Shown here one piece after another: positions 19,229-30,671 of a stretch of DNA of 64,000 bases. The stretch spans positions 1 to 64,000 of the forward strand of contig JAIETR010000004.1 of assembly GCA_019745075.1 (NCBI GenBank). Direction: 5' to 3'. Position numbers and translations under genes: made by a program. This stretch comes from Qipengyuania sp. (GTDB lineage: Bacteria; Pseudomonadota; Alphaproteobacteria; Sphingomonadales; Sphingomonadaceae). Position 1 is the stretch's first letter. The number at the start of each line of letters is the position of its first letter. The notes under the pieces were generated by a model. That model did no database searches. It worked only from the letters and a program-made list of their open reading frames with translations, and was not told where the DNA came from.

Positions 19229-20752
19229 ATGACCTCCAGCCGCCGCACCTTCGCCATCATCTCGCACCCCGACGCGGGCAAGACCACGCTGACCGAGAAG
19301 CTGCTGCTGACCGGCGGCGCGATCCATCTCGCGGGCGAGGTGAAGGCTCGGGGTCAGGCGCGGCGGGCGCGGTCCGACTGGATGAAGATCGAGCAGCAGC
19401 GCGGCATCTCGGTCACCTCGAGCGTGATGACCTTCGAGAAGGACGGCATCACCTTCAACCTGCTCGACACGCCGGGGCACGAGGACTTCTCGGAGGACAC
19501 CTACCGCACGCTCACCGCAGTCGATTCCGCGGTGATGGTGATCGACGCGGCCAAGGGCATCGAGCCGCAGACGCGCAAGCTGTTCGAGGTCTGCCGGCTG
19601 CGCTCGGTGCCGATTATCACCTTCGTCAACAAGGTCGACCGCGAGGGCCGCCCGGTGTTCGAGCTGCTCGACGAGATCGCCGACATGCTCGCGCTCGACG
19701 TCAGCCCCCAAGGCTGGCCGGTCGGCATGGGCGGCGAGTTCGAGGGGGTGCTCGATTTCGCCAGCGGCGAGGTCGCCCGCCCCGAGGGACCGAGCAAGGA
19801 GTTCCACGGCCGCCGCGACGCCCATGCCGTCCTGCCCGAAGCGGTGGCGGAGAACGTCGAGCTGGCGCAGATCGGCTATCCCGAGTTCGACCTCGCAGCC
19901 TTTCGCCACGGCGATCTGACCCCGGTCTATTTCGGCAGCGCGCTCAAGAACTTCGGCGTCACCGAGCTGATCGACGCCATCGCCCGCTACGCACCGCCGC
20001 CGCGTCCGCAGCCGGCGGGCGAGGAGCAGATCGAGCCGAGCCGCGACGAGGTCACCGGTTTCATCTTCAAGGTCCAGGCCAACATGGATCCCAATCACCG
20101 CGACCGCATCGCCTTCATGCGGCAGGTCTCGGGCACCTTCAAACGCGGCATGAAGCTCACGCCCTCGGGCCTCGGCAAGCCGATCGCGATCCATTCGCCG
20201 ATCCTGTTCTTCGCGCAGGACCGCGAGCTGGCCGATACCGCCGAGGCGGGCGACATCATCGGCATCCCCAACCACGGCACATTGCGCGTCGGCGACACGC
20301 TCAGCGAAACCAACAAGGTGCGCTTCACCGGCCTGCCGAACTTCGCGCCCGAGATCCTGCGCCGCGTCGTGCTCGCCGATCCGACCAAGACCAAGCAATT
20401 GCGCAAGGCGCTCGACGACTTGAGCGAAGAGGGCGTGATCCAGGTCTTCTACCCGGAGATCGGCGCACAGTGGATCGTCGGCGTGGTCGGACAGCTCCAG
20501 CTCGAGGTGCTGATTTCGCGGCTCGAGGCGGAGTACAAGGTCGCGGCCAGCCTGGAGCCCAGCCCCTTCGCCACCGCCCGCTGGCTCAAGGGGTCCGACG
20601 CCGCGGTGAAGTCCTTCGAACAGTTCAACCGCGCCAACCTCGCCAAGGACCGCGACGGCGACCTGGTGTTCATGGCCAGGAGCGCCTGGGACGTCGGCTA
20701 CCAGCAGGAAAAGAACCCCGAGCTGGTGTTCTCAGCGACGAAGGAGCGGTAG
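19229..20752 (+). CDS. prfC: Peptide chain release factor 3
   Basis: FAIISHPDAGKTTLTEKLLL, RGISVTSSVM, DTPGHEDFSEDTYRTL, FVNKVDREGR. Confidence 0.96.
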   Translation: MTSSRRTFAIISHPDAGKTTLTEKLLLTGGAIHLAGEVKARGQARRARSDWMKIEQQRGISVTSSVMTFEKDGITFNLLDTPGHEDFSEDTYRTLTAVDSAVMVIDAAKGIEPQTRKLFEVCRLRSVPIITFVNKVDREGRPVFELLDEIADMLALDVSPQGWPVGMGGEFEGVLDFASGEVARPEGPSKEFHGRRDAHAVLPEAVAENVELAQIGYPEFDLAAFRHGDLTPVYFGSALKNFGVTELIDAIARYAPPPRPQPAGEEQIEPSRDEVTGFIFKVQANMDPNHRDRIAFMRQVSGTFKRGMKLTPSGLGKPIAIHSPILFFAQDRELADTAEAGDIIGIPNHGTLRVGDTLSETNKVRFTGLPNFAPEILRRVVLADPTKTKQLRKALDDLSEEGVIQVFYPEIGAQWIVGVVGQLQLEVLISRLEAEYKVAASLEPSPFATARWLKGSDAAVKSFEQFNRANLAKDRDGDLVFMARSAWDVGYQQEKNPELVFSATKER

Positions 20753-20775
20753 CCAACTTCCAATCCTATTCGTCA

Positions 20776-20879
20776 CCCCGGACTTGATCCGGGGTCCCGC
20801 TTCTTTTCTGGCGCGGCGCCCGAAGAAAAGCCTTGGCCCGGATCAAGCCTGTCCTGAGCCAGTCGAAGGGTCCGGGCCG
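20776..20879. repeat. Palindromic intergenic repeat, family E (ccccggacttgatccgggg)
   Basis: cgtcaccccggacttgatccggggtcccgc...ggcccggatcaagcctgtcctgagccagtcgaagggtccgggcc. Confidence 0.65.
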
Positions 20880-20952
20880 ACGAGTTTGGGTTTGTCATGC
20901 GAAAACGCTGGCGGGGTTGCGAGCGCCCGATCCCCGCGCCATTAGCCCGCCC

Positions 20953-21822
20953 ATGAACGGCACCGGTCCCACCTCGCAGACCTTCATCTCGCAGCGGCTG
21001 CGGCTCAACTATCTCGACTGGGGCAATCCCGAGGCCCCGCCGCTGGTGCTGGTCCACGGCGGGCGCGATCATGCGCGCAGCTGGGACTGGACCGCCGAGG
21101 CGCTGCGGGCGGACTGGCATGTCGTGGCGATGGATCATCGCGGCCACGGCGACAGCGACTGGGTCTCGGACGGCAATTACCGCGCCGAGGACATGGTCTA
21201 CGACCTCGCGCAGCTGATCCATCAGCTCGGGCGCGGGCCGGTGACCATCGTCAGCCACTCGATGGGCGGCCATGTCGCGCTGCGCTATGCGGGCATCTTC
21301 CCCGACATGGTGAGCAAGATCGTCGCCATCGAGGGACTCGGCCCCAGCCCCAGGCGCTCGGCCGAGATGCGCGCCACGCCCTACCCCGCGCGCATGGCCG
21401 AATGGATCGAGAAGAAGCGCAAGGCCGCGAGCCGTAGCCCGCGCAAATACGAGAGCATCGAAGCCGCCTTCGCGCGGATGATCGAGGAGAACTCCTACCT
21501 CACCGCAAGCCAGGCGCGGCACCTCACCATCCACGGCGTCAACCGCAACGAGGACGGCACCTTCAGCTGGAAGTTCGATCCGCACATGCATGTCTGGCCG
21601 GTGGAGGACATCGGCGACGAGTTCATCCACCAGACGTGGAACGCCATCACCGCGCCCACGCTGCTGCTCTACGGCAAGGACAGCTGGGCCTCGAGCCCGC
21701 TCTCCGACGGACGGTTGAAGCACTTCCGCAACGCCGAGGTGATAGAGTTCGAGAAAGCAGGCCACTGGCTCCACCACGACCAATTCGATCAGTTCATGGA
21801 CACACTTCGAGATTTCCTCTGA
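20953..21822 (+). CDS. Alpha/beta hydrolase
   Basis: LVLVHGGRDHARSWDW, DHRGHGDS, VSHSMGGHVALRYA, C-terminal His region. Confidence 0.9.
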   Translation: MNGTGPTSQTFISQRLRLNYLDWGNPEAPPLVLVHGGRDHARSWDWTAEALRADWHVVAMDHRGHGDSDWVSDGNYRAEDMVYDLAQLIHQLGRGPVTIVSHSMGGHVALRYAGIFPDMVSKIVAIEGLGPSPRRSAEMRATPYPARMAEWIEKKRKAASRSPRKYESIEAAFARMIEENSYLTASQARHLTIHGVNRNEDGTFSWKFDPHMHVWPVEDIGDEFIHQTWNAITAPTLLLYGKDSWASSPLSDGRLKHFRNAEVIEFEKAGHWLHHDQFDQFMDTLRDFL

Positions 21823-22511
21823 AGCTCCGTTTCGCCAGCTACAACATCCACAAGGCGGTGGGCATGGACCGCCGCCGCGATCCCGAGCGGATCATGACGG
21901 TGCTGCGCGAGCTTCACGCCGACGTCATCGCGCTCCAGGAAGTGGATCGCCGCATCGGCGCGCGCGAGGCGGTGCTGCCGCGCGCGCTGCTCGACGAGAG
22001 CCCGTGGCGCGTCGCCAGCGTGGCCAAGCGGGCGCAAAGCATGGGCTGGCACGGCAACGCCATCCTGATCCGGCGCGATCTCGACATCGACGAGTGCCAC
22101 GCGCTCGACCTGCCGACACTCGAGCCGCGCGGCGCGGCCTGCGCGGTGCTCGCCTGCGGCAAGCTGCGGTTTCGGGTCATCGGCACCCACCTCGACCTCT
22201 CGGGTCTCAGGCGCCGCGACCAGGTGCGCAGCCTGCTCGGTTTCGCGGCGCACCACGGCGTCTTGCCGACGGTGATGATGGGCGACTTCAACCAGTGGGG
22301 CCAAAGGACGGGCGCGATGCGCGAATTCGCCCGCGACTGGGGCCAGATCGCGCCGGGGCCGAGCTACCCCAGCCGCCGCCCAGTCGCACGGCTCGACCGG
22401 ATTGTGCACTGCGGCGGCTGGAAATGCCACGACGCCCATGTCCACCACAGCGCGCTCGCGGCCGTGGCGTCCGACCATTTGCCGATCCACGCCGACCTTG
22501 AGCTGCACTAA
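21819..22511 (+). CDS. Endonuclease/exonuclease/phosphatase family protein (start uncertain)
   Basis: FASYNIHKAVGMDRRRD, VIALQEVDRR, GDFNQW, SDHLPIHADL. No ATG close to the domain start. Confidence 0.82.
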   Translation: MKLRFASYNIHKAVGMDRRRDPERIMTVLRELHADVIALQEVDRRIGAREAVLPRALLDESPWRVASVAKRAQSMGWHGNAILIRRDLDIDECHALDLPTLEPRGAACAVLACGKLRFRVIGTHLDLSGLRRRDQVRSLLGFAAHHGVLPTVMMGDFNQWGQRTGAMREFARDWGQIAPGPSYPSRRPVARLDRIVHCGGWKCHDAHVHHSALAAVASDHLPIHADLELH

Positions 22512-22517
22512 AATTAG

Positions 22518-22979
<462 letters not shown>

Positions 22980-24433
22980 TGAGAGGGACAATCGGAATGT
23001 TTCGAGTTTTTGCGCGCGGCCTTGCCGCGCTGACGGCCGTTGCCGGCTCCGCTGCGGCCTTTGCCCAGGAAACCGCGGAAGCGGCCGCCGAGGCTGCCCC
23101 GGCCGCCTTCGTCCCCACCGCGGAAATGGTGAACAAGGGCGATGTCGCCTGGATGCTGGTCGCCTCGGCGCTGGTGCTGATGATGTCGGTGCCGGCGCTG
23201 GCGCTGTTCTATGGCGGGCTGGTGCGCACCAAGAACATGCTGAGCGTACTGATGCAGGTGCTCACCATTGTCTGCGTCGCGGCGCTGGTGTGGTTCGGCT
23301 GGGGCTATTCGCTGGCCTTTACCTCGACCGGATCGCCGTGGCCCACGATCGTCGGCGGGCTCGACAAGGCGTTCCTCGCGGGCGTCGATCCTACCACCCT
23401 CGCGGCAACCTTCTCGAACGGCGTCTATCTGCCCGAATATGTCTTCGTGATCTTCCAGATGACGTTCGCCTGCATCACCCCGGCGCTGATCGTCGGCGCC
23501 TTTGCCGAGCGGGTGAAGTTCACGCCGCTGATCGTCTTCACGGTCGCCTGGCTGACGCTGGCCTATTTCCCGATCGCCCACATGGTGTGGTACTGGGCCG
23601 GCCCCGACTTCCTCCACGCCGCGCCCGAGGACATGGGGCTGCTGTGGGGCTGGGGCGCGCTCGACTTCGCCGGCGGCACGGTGGTCCACATCAACGCGGG
23701 CATCGCCGGCCTCGTCGGCTGCCTGGTGATCGGGCCGCGGATCGGCTTCCAGCGCGAACCCATGCCGCCGCACAGCCTGGTGATGACCATGATCGGCGCC
23801 AGCCTGCTGTGGATCGGCTGGTTCGGCTTCAACGCCGGCTCGGGCCTCGAAGCCAACGCCTTCGGCGCGCTCGCCTTCATCAACACCCTCACCGCCACCG
23901 CCGCGGCGGGCGCGACCTGGGCGGTGATCGAACAGGTGCTGCACAAGCGCCCCTCGCTGCTCGGCGCAGCGACCGGCGTGGTCGCCGGGCTGGTGGGGAT
24001 CACCCCGGCGGCGGGCTTCGCCCATCCGGGCACCGCGATCGTCCTTGGCGCAGTCGCCTCCGCGGTGTGCTTCGTCTTCGTGACCACGGTGAAGAACAAG
24101 CTGCGCTACGACGACAGCCTCGACGTCTTCGGCGTCCACGCGGTCGGGGGCGTAATCGGCGCGATCGGCACGGGCATCGTCGCCGACCCGAAGCTCGGCG
24201 GCCAGGGCTGGATAGACTACACCGCGCCGGTTGCGAAACCGGGCGCATACGACATGGGCGGCCAGATCGTAACGCAGCTTTGGGCCGTGGGAACGACGGT
24301 CTTGTGGACAGGCGTGGTCTCCGCCGTGCTGTTCCTGGCGCTCAAATACACCATCGGCCTCAGAGTCGACGCCGACGCCGAACGCGAGGGCCTCGACCTG
24401 CGCGAACACGGGGAGCGCGCCTACAACTATTGA
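22980..24433 (+). CDS. amt: Ammonium transporter
   Basis: FYGGLVRTKNMLSVLMQ, FAGGTVVHINAGIAGLVG, GVHAVGGVIGAIGTGI. Confidence 0.95.
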
Positions 24434-24513
24434 CCTTACTGAATTGGCGGGGCGGGTTCTCTCTCTCCTCTTCGTCCCGCCAACCCTTGTTCCTCCTGCG
24501 AACAACCAGACTT

Positions 24514-24546
24514 GTGGGCCGGGGCATTGCCTCGGCCCATTTTTGT
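24514..24546 (+). terminator. Rho-independent terminator after glnK-amt
   Basis: gtgggccggggcattgcctcggcccattttt. Confidence 0.75.
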
Positions 24547-24563
24547 CGAGCGGGGAGGCTTCT

Positions 24564-26150
24564 TCAGGGTTTCAGCGCCGCTTCGACGAAGTCCGCGCAG
24601 CGCTCGCCGATCATGATGCTCGGCGCGTTGGTGTTGCCCGATATCAGCCGGGGCATCACGCTGGCGTCCGCGATCCAAAGCCCGTCCATGCCGCGCGCCT
24701 TGAGCGTCGGATCGACCACGCTGCCCTCGTCGTTCCCCATCCGGCAAGTGCCCACGGGGTGATAGACCGTGTCCGCGCGGCTGCGGATCAGATGGTCGAG
24801 CGCCGCGTCGTCGCGCAGGTCGATCGCATAGCGGTCCTTGGGATCGTAGTGCGCCAGCGCGGGCGAGGCGACGATCCGGTGCGACAGCCGCACGCCTTCG
24901 CGCAGCACCGCGATGTCGCGCTCGTCGGACAGGAAGTTCGGGTCGATCGCCGGCGCATCCGCGGCGCGCGGGCTCGCCAGCCGCACGGTGCCGCGGCTCT
25001 CGGGCCGCAGCACACAGGCGTGGAGCGAGAAGCCGTGGCCTTTCACCTTGGTGCGGCCGTGATCCTCGAGCATGGCGGGGACGAAGTGCCACTGCACGTC
25101 GGGCGCGGGCGCATCGGGCATCACGCGCCAGAAGCCGCCGGTTTCGGCATAGGGGGTGGTCATCGGGCCGGTGCGGCGGCGGCGGTGCTCCCAGATCGCC
25201 TTCGCCATCTTGATCGTGCCTTCGAGGCTGTCGCCGATGAAGTCGCGGCTCCCGGTCTCCCAGCTCGAGACATAGTCGATGTGGTCCTGAAGGCCCGAGC
25301 CGACCGCCGGGCAGTCGCGCACCACGGAAATCCCGTGCTCGGCGAGATGCGCGGCCGGTCCGACTCCCGACAGCATCAGCACCTGCGGCGAGTTGAACGC
25401 GCCAGCGCTCAGCACCACCGCCCCGCGCGCCTTGACCGTGCGGTGCTTCTTGCCGACCGCATAAATCACGCCCGTCGCGCGCGCACCCTCGATCACGATT
25501 TGCTGGACGGTGACGCCGATGCGCACGTCGAGCCGGCGATCGCCGCGCAAGGGCTCGACATAGGCGCGCGCCGCCGACCAGCGCTCGCCGTTGCGCTGCG
25601 TCACCTGGTAAAGGCCGAAGCCGTCCTGCTTCTCGCCATTGAAGTCGCGGTTGCGCGGCAGCTGGAGCTGGGCGGCGGCCTCGACGAAGGCGAGGCTGCC
25701 CTTGTTGGGCCAACGCTGGTCGCTGACCCACAGCGGCCCCTCCGCGCCGTGATACTCGTCCGCGCCGCGGACGTTCCTTTCCGAGCGCTTGAAATAGGGC
25801 AGCACATCCTCGTAGCCCCAGCCTGTGCAGCCGAGCGCGGCCCAGTTGTCGTAATCCCAGCGGTTGCCGCGAATGTAGACCATCGCGTTGATGGCGGAGG
25901 AACCGCCCAGACCGCGCCCGCGCGGCTGATAGCCGGTGCGCCCGTTGAGACCCTGCTGCGGCACTGTCTCGTAGCGATAGTTCGAGGAATTGCGCAGGAA
26001 GGGCATGAAGCCCGGCGTCTTGATCAGGAGATTGTCATTGCGGCCGCCCGCTTCGAGCAGGCACACGCTCCGGCCGGCGCGCGCCAGCCGTCCGGCGACC
26101 GCGCTGCCGGCGCTGCCGCCGCCGATGACGACGACGTCGAATTCGTCCAT
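24564..26150 (-). CDS. GMC-family oxidoreductase (choline dehydrogenase-like)
   Basis: DVVVIGGGSAGSAVAGRLA, GRGLGGSSAINAMVYIRG, YHPVGTCRMGND, ISGNTNAPSIMIGER. Confidence 0.94.
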   Translation of the reverse strand: MDEFDVVVIGGGSAGSAVAGRLARAGRSVCLLEAGGRNDNLLIKTPGFMPFLRNSSNYRYETVPQQGLNGRTGYQPRGRGLGGSSAINAMVYIRGNRWDYDNWAALGCTGWGYEDVLPYFKRSERNVRGADEYHGAEGPLWVSDQRWPNKGSLAFVEAAAQLQLPRNRDFNGEKQDGFGLYQVTQRNGERWSAARAYVEPLRGDRRLDVRIGVTVQQIVIEGARATGVIYAVGKKHRTVKARGAVVLSAGAFNSPQVLMLSGVGPAAHLAEHGISVVRDCPAVGSGLQDHIDYVSSWETGSRDFIGDSLEGTIKMAKAIWEHRRRRTGPMTTPYAETGGFWRVMPDAPAPDVQWHFVPAMLEDHGRTKVKGHGFSLHACVLRPESRGTVRLASPRAADAPAIDPNFLSDERDIAVLREGVRLSHRIVASPALAHYDPKDRYAIDLRDDAALDHLIRSRADTVYHPVGTCRMGNDEGSVVDPTLKARGMDGLWIADASVMPRLISGNTNAPSIMIGERCADFVEAALKP

Positions 26151-26175
26151 GACCCTCTCCCTGTTTCGAGAAAGG

Positions 26176-27114
26176 TTATGCGGCCTCGCGAGGCTCCGCA
26201 ATCGCGTTTTCCGGCGCAACCTGTTGGCGGCGCTCCTCCCAGCGGGCGCGGATGATGGCGCTGGTCTCGCGGCTGCCGTCGTGGCTCCAGCCGGGCTCAC
26301 GCAGGAGGTAGGACAGCTTGTGCCGCCACGGCGCACGCCACATGTCCTGAACGATGCCCACCCATTCGTGGAATACCGACCAGATCAGGTTGAAGGTGCC
26401 GAGCTGGCGCACGATGCCATAGCGGATGCGTTCCTCGTCGCTCTCGGGCTCGAAGGTTCCGAACAGTCTGTCCCAAACGATGAACACGCCGGCATAGTTG
26501 CGGTCGAGATAGCGCGGATTGGTGGCGTGATGGACGCGGTGGTGGCTGGGGGTGTTCATCGCCGCCTCGAACCAGCGCGGCATCTTCCGAATCGCCTCGG
26601 TATGGATCCAGAACTGGTAGATGAGGTTGAAGCCGGCGCAGATCGCGATCATCACCGGGTGAAAGCCCAGCAGGACCAGCGGCAGCGCGAACACGAAGCC
26701 CAGCGTCAGAAACCCGGTCCAGGTCTGCCGGAGCGCCGTGCTGAGATTGTAATGCTGGCTCGAATGGTGATTGACATGGCTGGCCCAGAACCAGCGCACG
26801 CGGTGGCCGAAGCGGTGCACCCAGTAATATTTGAGATCGTCGAGCACGAAGCACAGTGGCCAGGCCCACCACACCGTCCACCACTGCGGCCCGAAGTCGA
26901 AGATGCGGAACTGGTAGGCCCACATGAACAGCGCCAGAAACGCGCCGCCGGCGAGCGCGCCCGCGACCGTGCTGCCGAGCCCGAAGGCGAGGCTGGTGAG
27001 CGTGTCCCTGGGTTCATAGGCGTGCGGGCTGGTCTTCCAGGCCCACAGCATCTCGGCCAGCACCAGCGCCACGAACAGCGGAATCGCGAAGGTCGTGGGG
27101 TCGAAATCGGGCAT
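26176..27114 (-). CDS. Sterol desaturase/fatty acid hydroxylase family protein
   Basis: Histidine clusters WVHRFGHRVRWFWASHVNHHSSQHYN and NTPSHHRVHHATNP. Confidence 0.92.
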   Translation of the reverse strand: MPDFDPTTFAIPLFVALVLAEMLWAWKTSPHAYEPRDTLTSLAFGLGSTVAGALAGGAFLALFMWAYQFRIFDFGPQWWTVWWAWPLCFVLDDLKYYWVHRFGHRVRWFWASHVNHHSSQHYNLSTALRQTWTGFLTLGFVFALPLVLLGFHPVMIAICAGFNLIYQFWIHTEAIRKMPRWFEAAMNTPSHHRVHHATNPRYLDRNYAGVFIVWDRLFGTFEPESDEERIRYGIVRQLGTFNLIWSVFHEWVGIVQDMWRAPWRHKLSYLLREPGWSHDGSRETSAIIRARWEERRQQVAPENAIAEPREAA

Positions 27115-27515
27115 CAGCCGGCGATCCTGCGCAGACTGGCGGCCCAGATGGCGGCTTTGTCGCCGAGGTCGAAGGTGACGCTGCCGAAGCGCAGGTCGGC
27201 GGTGGCGAGCGTCAGGAACCCCCGGTCGAGCCGCGTGTGCGCGTGCGAATCGAGCAGGCGCGAGGCCCAGTGGCTGCCATGGCGACGCAGCAGCAGCACG
27301 CGCCCCCTGGCATCGCGGCACAGCGCGCCCATGCCGGCTTTGTCGAGCGCGATCTCGACGGGCTCGAAGCCGGAGATGGCTTCGTCGGCAAGCGCGCGCG
27401 CCTCTCCCTCGCTGCGGATGCGCGCATCGCCGCCCAGCCCGAGGCGGTGCGCGATCCAGGCGAGCGCGAGGATGGCGATCAGCGAACCGGCAAGCTGGAT
27501 GGCGAGGGCGCTCAT
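27114..27515 (-). CDS. Hypothetical membrane-anchored protein
   Basis: 133 aa with N-terminal TM segment; stop overlaps the desaturase-family start (ATGA). Confidence 0.65.
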   Translation of the reverse strand: MSALAIQLAGSLIAILALAWIAHRLGLGGDARIRSEGEARALADEAISGFEPVEIALDKAGMGALCRDARGRVLLLRRHGSHWASRLLDSHAHTRLDRGFLTLATADLRFGSVTFDLGDKAAIWAASLRRIAG

Positions 27516-27603
27516 GCTGCGCTTACTGACACAGAGGTCAGTTTGCGTCGAGACTTGCCGTCATCGGCGCGGGCGATAAAGTCGCGCGCAAAGGAGAGGC
27601 ACG

Positions 27604-29040
27604 ATGAGGGTTGCATGGCTGGTTTCGGCGGCATTGGCGTGCGCGCTTGGTGCTCTCGTTCAGGCCCCCGCGCTGGGCCAGAAGGCGGCGCCCGATCCGC
27701 TCGCGCTGGTCGATGCGCGCTACGACCGCACCGCCGCGGTGGCGCGCGCGATCTGGGATTTCGCCGAGCTCGGCTATCGGGAGAACCGCTCGAGCGCGCT
27801 GCTCCAGGCGGAGCTCGCCAGAGAAGGCTTCAAGGTGACCAAGGGCGTCGCCGAGATCCCTACCGCCTTCGTCGCCGAATGGGGCAGCGGCGGGCCGGTG
27901 ATCGGCGTCCTCGCCGAGTTCGATGCGCTTCCCGGGGTCAGCCAAGCCGATGTGCCGGTCAAGCAGCCCGACGGCAAGCCCGCGGCGCATGCCTGCGGGC
28001 ACAATCTGTTCGGCTCGGGCTCGGTCACCGCGGCGATCGCGCTCAGCCAGTGGCTCGAGGCGACGGGCACGCCGGGCCGGGTGCGGCTCTACGGCACCCC
28101 GGCGGAGGAGGGCGGCTCGGGCAAGGTCTACATGGTCCGCGCGGGGCTGTTCAGCGATGTCGACTTCGCGATCCACTGGCACCCCGATTCGGTGAACAGC
28201 GCGGCGGCGCAGACCAGCCTCGCCAACCGCTCGGCCAAGTTCCGCTTCCGCGGCAAGGCCGCCCATGCCGCCGGCGCCCCCGCGCAGGGCCGCAGCGCGC
28301 TCGACGGCGTGGAGGCCATGAACATGATGGTCAACATGATGCGCGAGCACACAACGATGGATTCGCGCATCCACTACGTCATCACCGAGGGCGGCAGCGC
28401 GCCCAACGTCGTGCCCGAGTTCGCCGAGGTGTTCTACTACGTCCGCCACTCGCAAACCGCCGAGGTCGAGGCGATGTGGAAGCGGCTCGAGGATGCCGCG
28501 AAGGGCGCGGCGCTGGGGACGGGCACGCAGGTCGAGTGGGAGATCATTCACGGCAACAACCCGCTGCTGGTGAACGAGACGCTCGCCAAGGCGATGGACG
28601 GCAAGCTGCGCCAGATCGGCGGGATGCAGCTCTCGGCCGAGGAGACGCGCTTCGCCACCGAGATCGGCAAGACGCTCGCCGAACCCAAGCCGGTGGCGCA
28701 GGCGGCGGTGATCGAGCCTTATGGCAAGACGCTCGGCTACGGATCGACCGACGTCGGCGATGTCTCCTGGGCCACGCCCACGGTGGGTTTGAACACCGCC
28801 AGCTGGGCGCCGGGCACGCCCGCGCATTCGTGGCAGTCGGCGGCGGCGAGCGGGACTTCGATGGGCTTCAAGGGCGCGCAGCTCGCGGCCAAGGCGATGA
28901 CGCTGATGGCGGTCCAGCTCTACACCGACCCGGCGCTGCGCCAGGCCGCGCGCGCCGAGTTCGACGCCTCGCGCGGGCCGAACTACCGGTACCGCTCGCT
29001 GCTCGGCGACCGCAAGCCGCCGCTCGATTTCAGGAAGTAG
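27604..29040 (+). CDS. M20-family amidohydrolase/peptidase, secreted
   Basis: Signal peptide; LAEFDALPGVSQ, AAHACGHNLFGSGSVTAA, GTPAEEGGSGKVYMV. Confidence 0.92.
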   Translation: MRVAWLVSAALACALGALVQAPALGQKAAPDPLALVDARYDRTAAVARAIWDFAELGYRENRSSALLQAELAREGFKVTKGVAEIPTAFVAEWGSGGPVIGVLAEFDALPGVSQADVPVKQPDGKPAAHACGHNLFGSGSVTAAIALSQWLEATGTPGRVRLYGTPAEEGGSGKVYMVRAGLFSDVDFAIHWHPDSVNSAAAQTSLANRSAKFRFRGKAAHAAGAPAQGRSALDGVEAMNMMVNMMREHTTMDSRIHYVITEGGSAPNVVPEFAEVFYYVRHSQTAEVEAMWKRLEDAAKGAALGTGTQVEWEIIHGNNPLLVNETLAKAMDGKLRQIGGMQLSAEETRFATEIGKTLAEPKPVAQAAVIEPYGKTLGYGSTDVGDVSWATPTVGLNTASWAPGTPAHSWQSAAASGTSMGFKGAQLAAKAMTLMAVQLYTDPALRQAARAEFDASRGPNYRYRSLLGDRKPPLDFRK

Positions 29041-29071
29041 CGGCCGCCATCACAGATAGAACCCACTCCCG

Positions 29072-29151
29072 CTCACCCTGAGCTTGTCGAAGGGTGTCGC
29101 GCTACGGTCGATCCGTTGCGACGGGTCCTTCGACAGGCTCAGGACGAGAGG
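29072..29151. repeat. Palindromic intergenic repeat, family B
   Basis: gctcaccctgagcttgtcgaagggtgtcgcgc...gacgggtccttcgacaggctcaggacgag. Confidence 0.85.
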
Positions 29152-29170
29152 GGGTAGAAAAAAAAGGGGG

Positions 29171-29605
29171 CTATAGCCGCGTCTGGCTCGCCAGCTGATC
29201 GACAGCCGCGCGCACCGGCGCGATGTCGTAACCGGCGGCGGCGGCGGCTTCCGCGATCGCATCGGGATCGACGCCCGCTCGCGCCCGCGCCAGCGACCAC
29301 AGCAGGGTCGAGCGCGTGCCGCTGCGGCAGAAGGCGAACACCGGCCCGCCCGCTGCCGCAAGCGCCTCCGCCATCTCGGCTATCTGCGGCTCCGAGAACC
29401 CGCCCGCCACCGGTATCGCGCGATAGGCCAGGCCCGCCGCCCGCGCCGCCGCTGCTATCTCGGCGCCGGCCGGCTGAGCCGGTTCCTCGCCATCGGGACG
29501 ATTGTTGATCACCAGCGCGAAGCCGCGTTCGCGCAGCACCGCCACGTCCTCGGGCGCGATCTGCGGCGCCACGCTGAACCCGTCGGTGATGCGGCGGATG
29601 TCCAT
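29171..29605 (-). CDS. TIGR01244/Blh-type sulfur-transferase/phosphatase family protein
   Basis: MDIRRITDGFSVAPQIAPEDVAVLRERGFALVINNRPDGEE...FAFCRSGTRSTLLW. Confidence 0.85.
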   Translation of the reverse strand: MDIRRITDGFSVAPQIAPEDVAVLRERGFALVINNRPDGEEPAQPAGAEIAAAARAAGLAYRAIPVAGGFSEPQIAEMAEALAAAGGPVFAFCRSGTRSTLLWSLARARAGVDPDAIAEAAAAAGYDIAPVRAAVDQLASQTRL

Positions 29606-29609
29606 CGCA

Positions 29610-30413
29610 TCAGGCCTGCGCCGCGATCCGCGCGCGCCGTTTGCGCTGCACCATGTTGAGCAGCTCCACGCCGAGCGAGAAGCCCATCGCGCCGTAGACA
29701 TAGCCCTTGGGCACGTGGACTCCGAAGCCGTCGGCGATCAGCACCGCGCCGATCATCACCAGGAAGGCGAGCGCCAGCATCACCAGCGTCGGATTCTTCT
29801 CGATGAACCGGGCCAGCGGATCGGCGGCGACCATCATGATGCCGACGGTGATCACGACCGCGGCGACCATGATCGGCACGTCGTCGGTCATGCCCACGGC
29901 GGTGAGGATCGAATCGATCGAGAACACCAGGTCGATGGCGATGATCTGCGCGATCACCGCGCCGAAAGTGGCGGTCGCGGCGGCGGCGACGCCGGGCGTC
30001 TTGTCGAGCAGCTCGCCCGAAGGGTCCGCCGGCTCCATCGAGTGATGGATTTCCTTGGTCGCCTTCCACAGCAGGAACAACCCGCCGGCGAGCAGGATCA
30101 GGTCTCGGCCCGAAAACGCGGTTTCGAAGGTCGGCTCTCCTGTCGTTTCGTTAACCGCCCCGATGAGTCCCAGATCGAAGAGCGGCTGCGTCAGCGTCAC
30201 CAGCCAGCCGATCAGCAGCAGCAGCCCGATCCGCATGACCAGCGCCAGTGCGAGGCCGATCCGGCGCGCGCGCTGCTGCTGATGGGCGGGCAGCTTGTTC
30301 GAGAGGATGGCGATGAAGATCAGATTGTCCACGCCCAGCACCACTTCGAGCGCGATCAGCGTGAGGAGGGCGAGCCAGGTCGCCGGGTCGGAGAGCAGCG
30401 CGACGATGTCCAT
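29610..30413 (-). CDS. TerC-family membrane protein
   Basis: [40 protein letters not shown]. Confidence 0.93.
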   Translation of the reverse strand: MDIVALLSDPATWLALLTLIALEVVLGVDNLIFIAILSNKLPAHQQQRARRIGLALALVMRIGLLLLIGWLVTLTQPLFDLGLIGAVNETTGEPTFETAFSGRDLILLAGGLFLLWKATKEIHHSMEPADPSGELLDKTPGVAAAATATFGAVIAQIIAIDLVFSIDSILTAVGMTDDVPIMVAAVVITVGIMMVAADPLARFIEKNPTLVMLALAFLVMIGAVLIADGFGVHVPKGYVYGAMGFSLGVELLNMVQRKRRARIAAQA

Positions 30414-30671
30414 CGCCCGCTCCTGCCGCAGCCGGGAAAACAGGGCAAGCCGCCTCCGGGAGAAATGCGCCCGGTCACTGGTGAAAATGTCACAAATAGG
30501 GTGAATTTCGCCCTCGGACGGTAAATCGTTCGCACCGGCGAATTTTTGCGCTATGCGAGTCACTTGCTTGGGGCCGGCGCTTGTTGCCGTGTTCCCGCGC
30601 GCCGGGCGTCAAAGGCGCTCCCCGTCCGGCGTGCCAGAGGCTGGGGCGCCGCGTGGGATATTTGCAAAGTC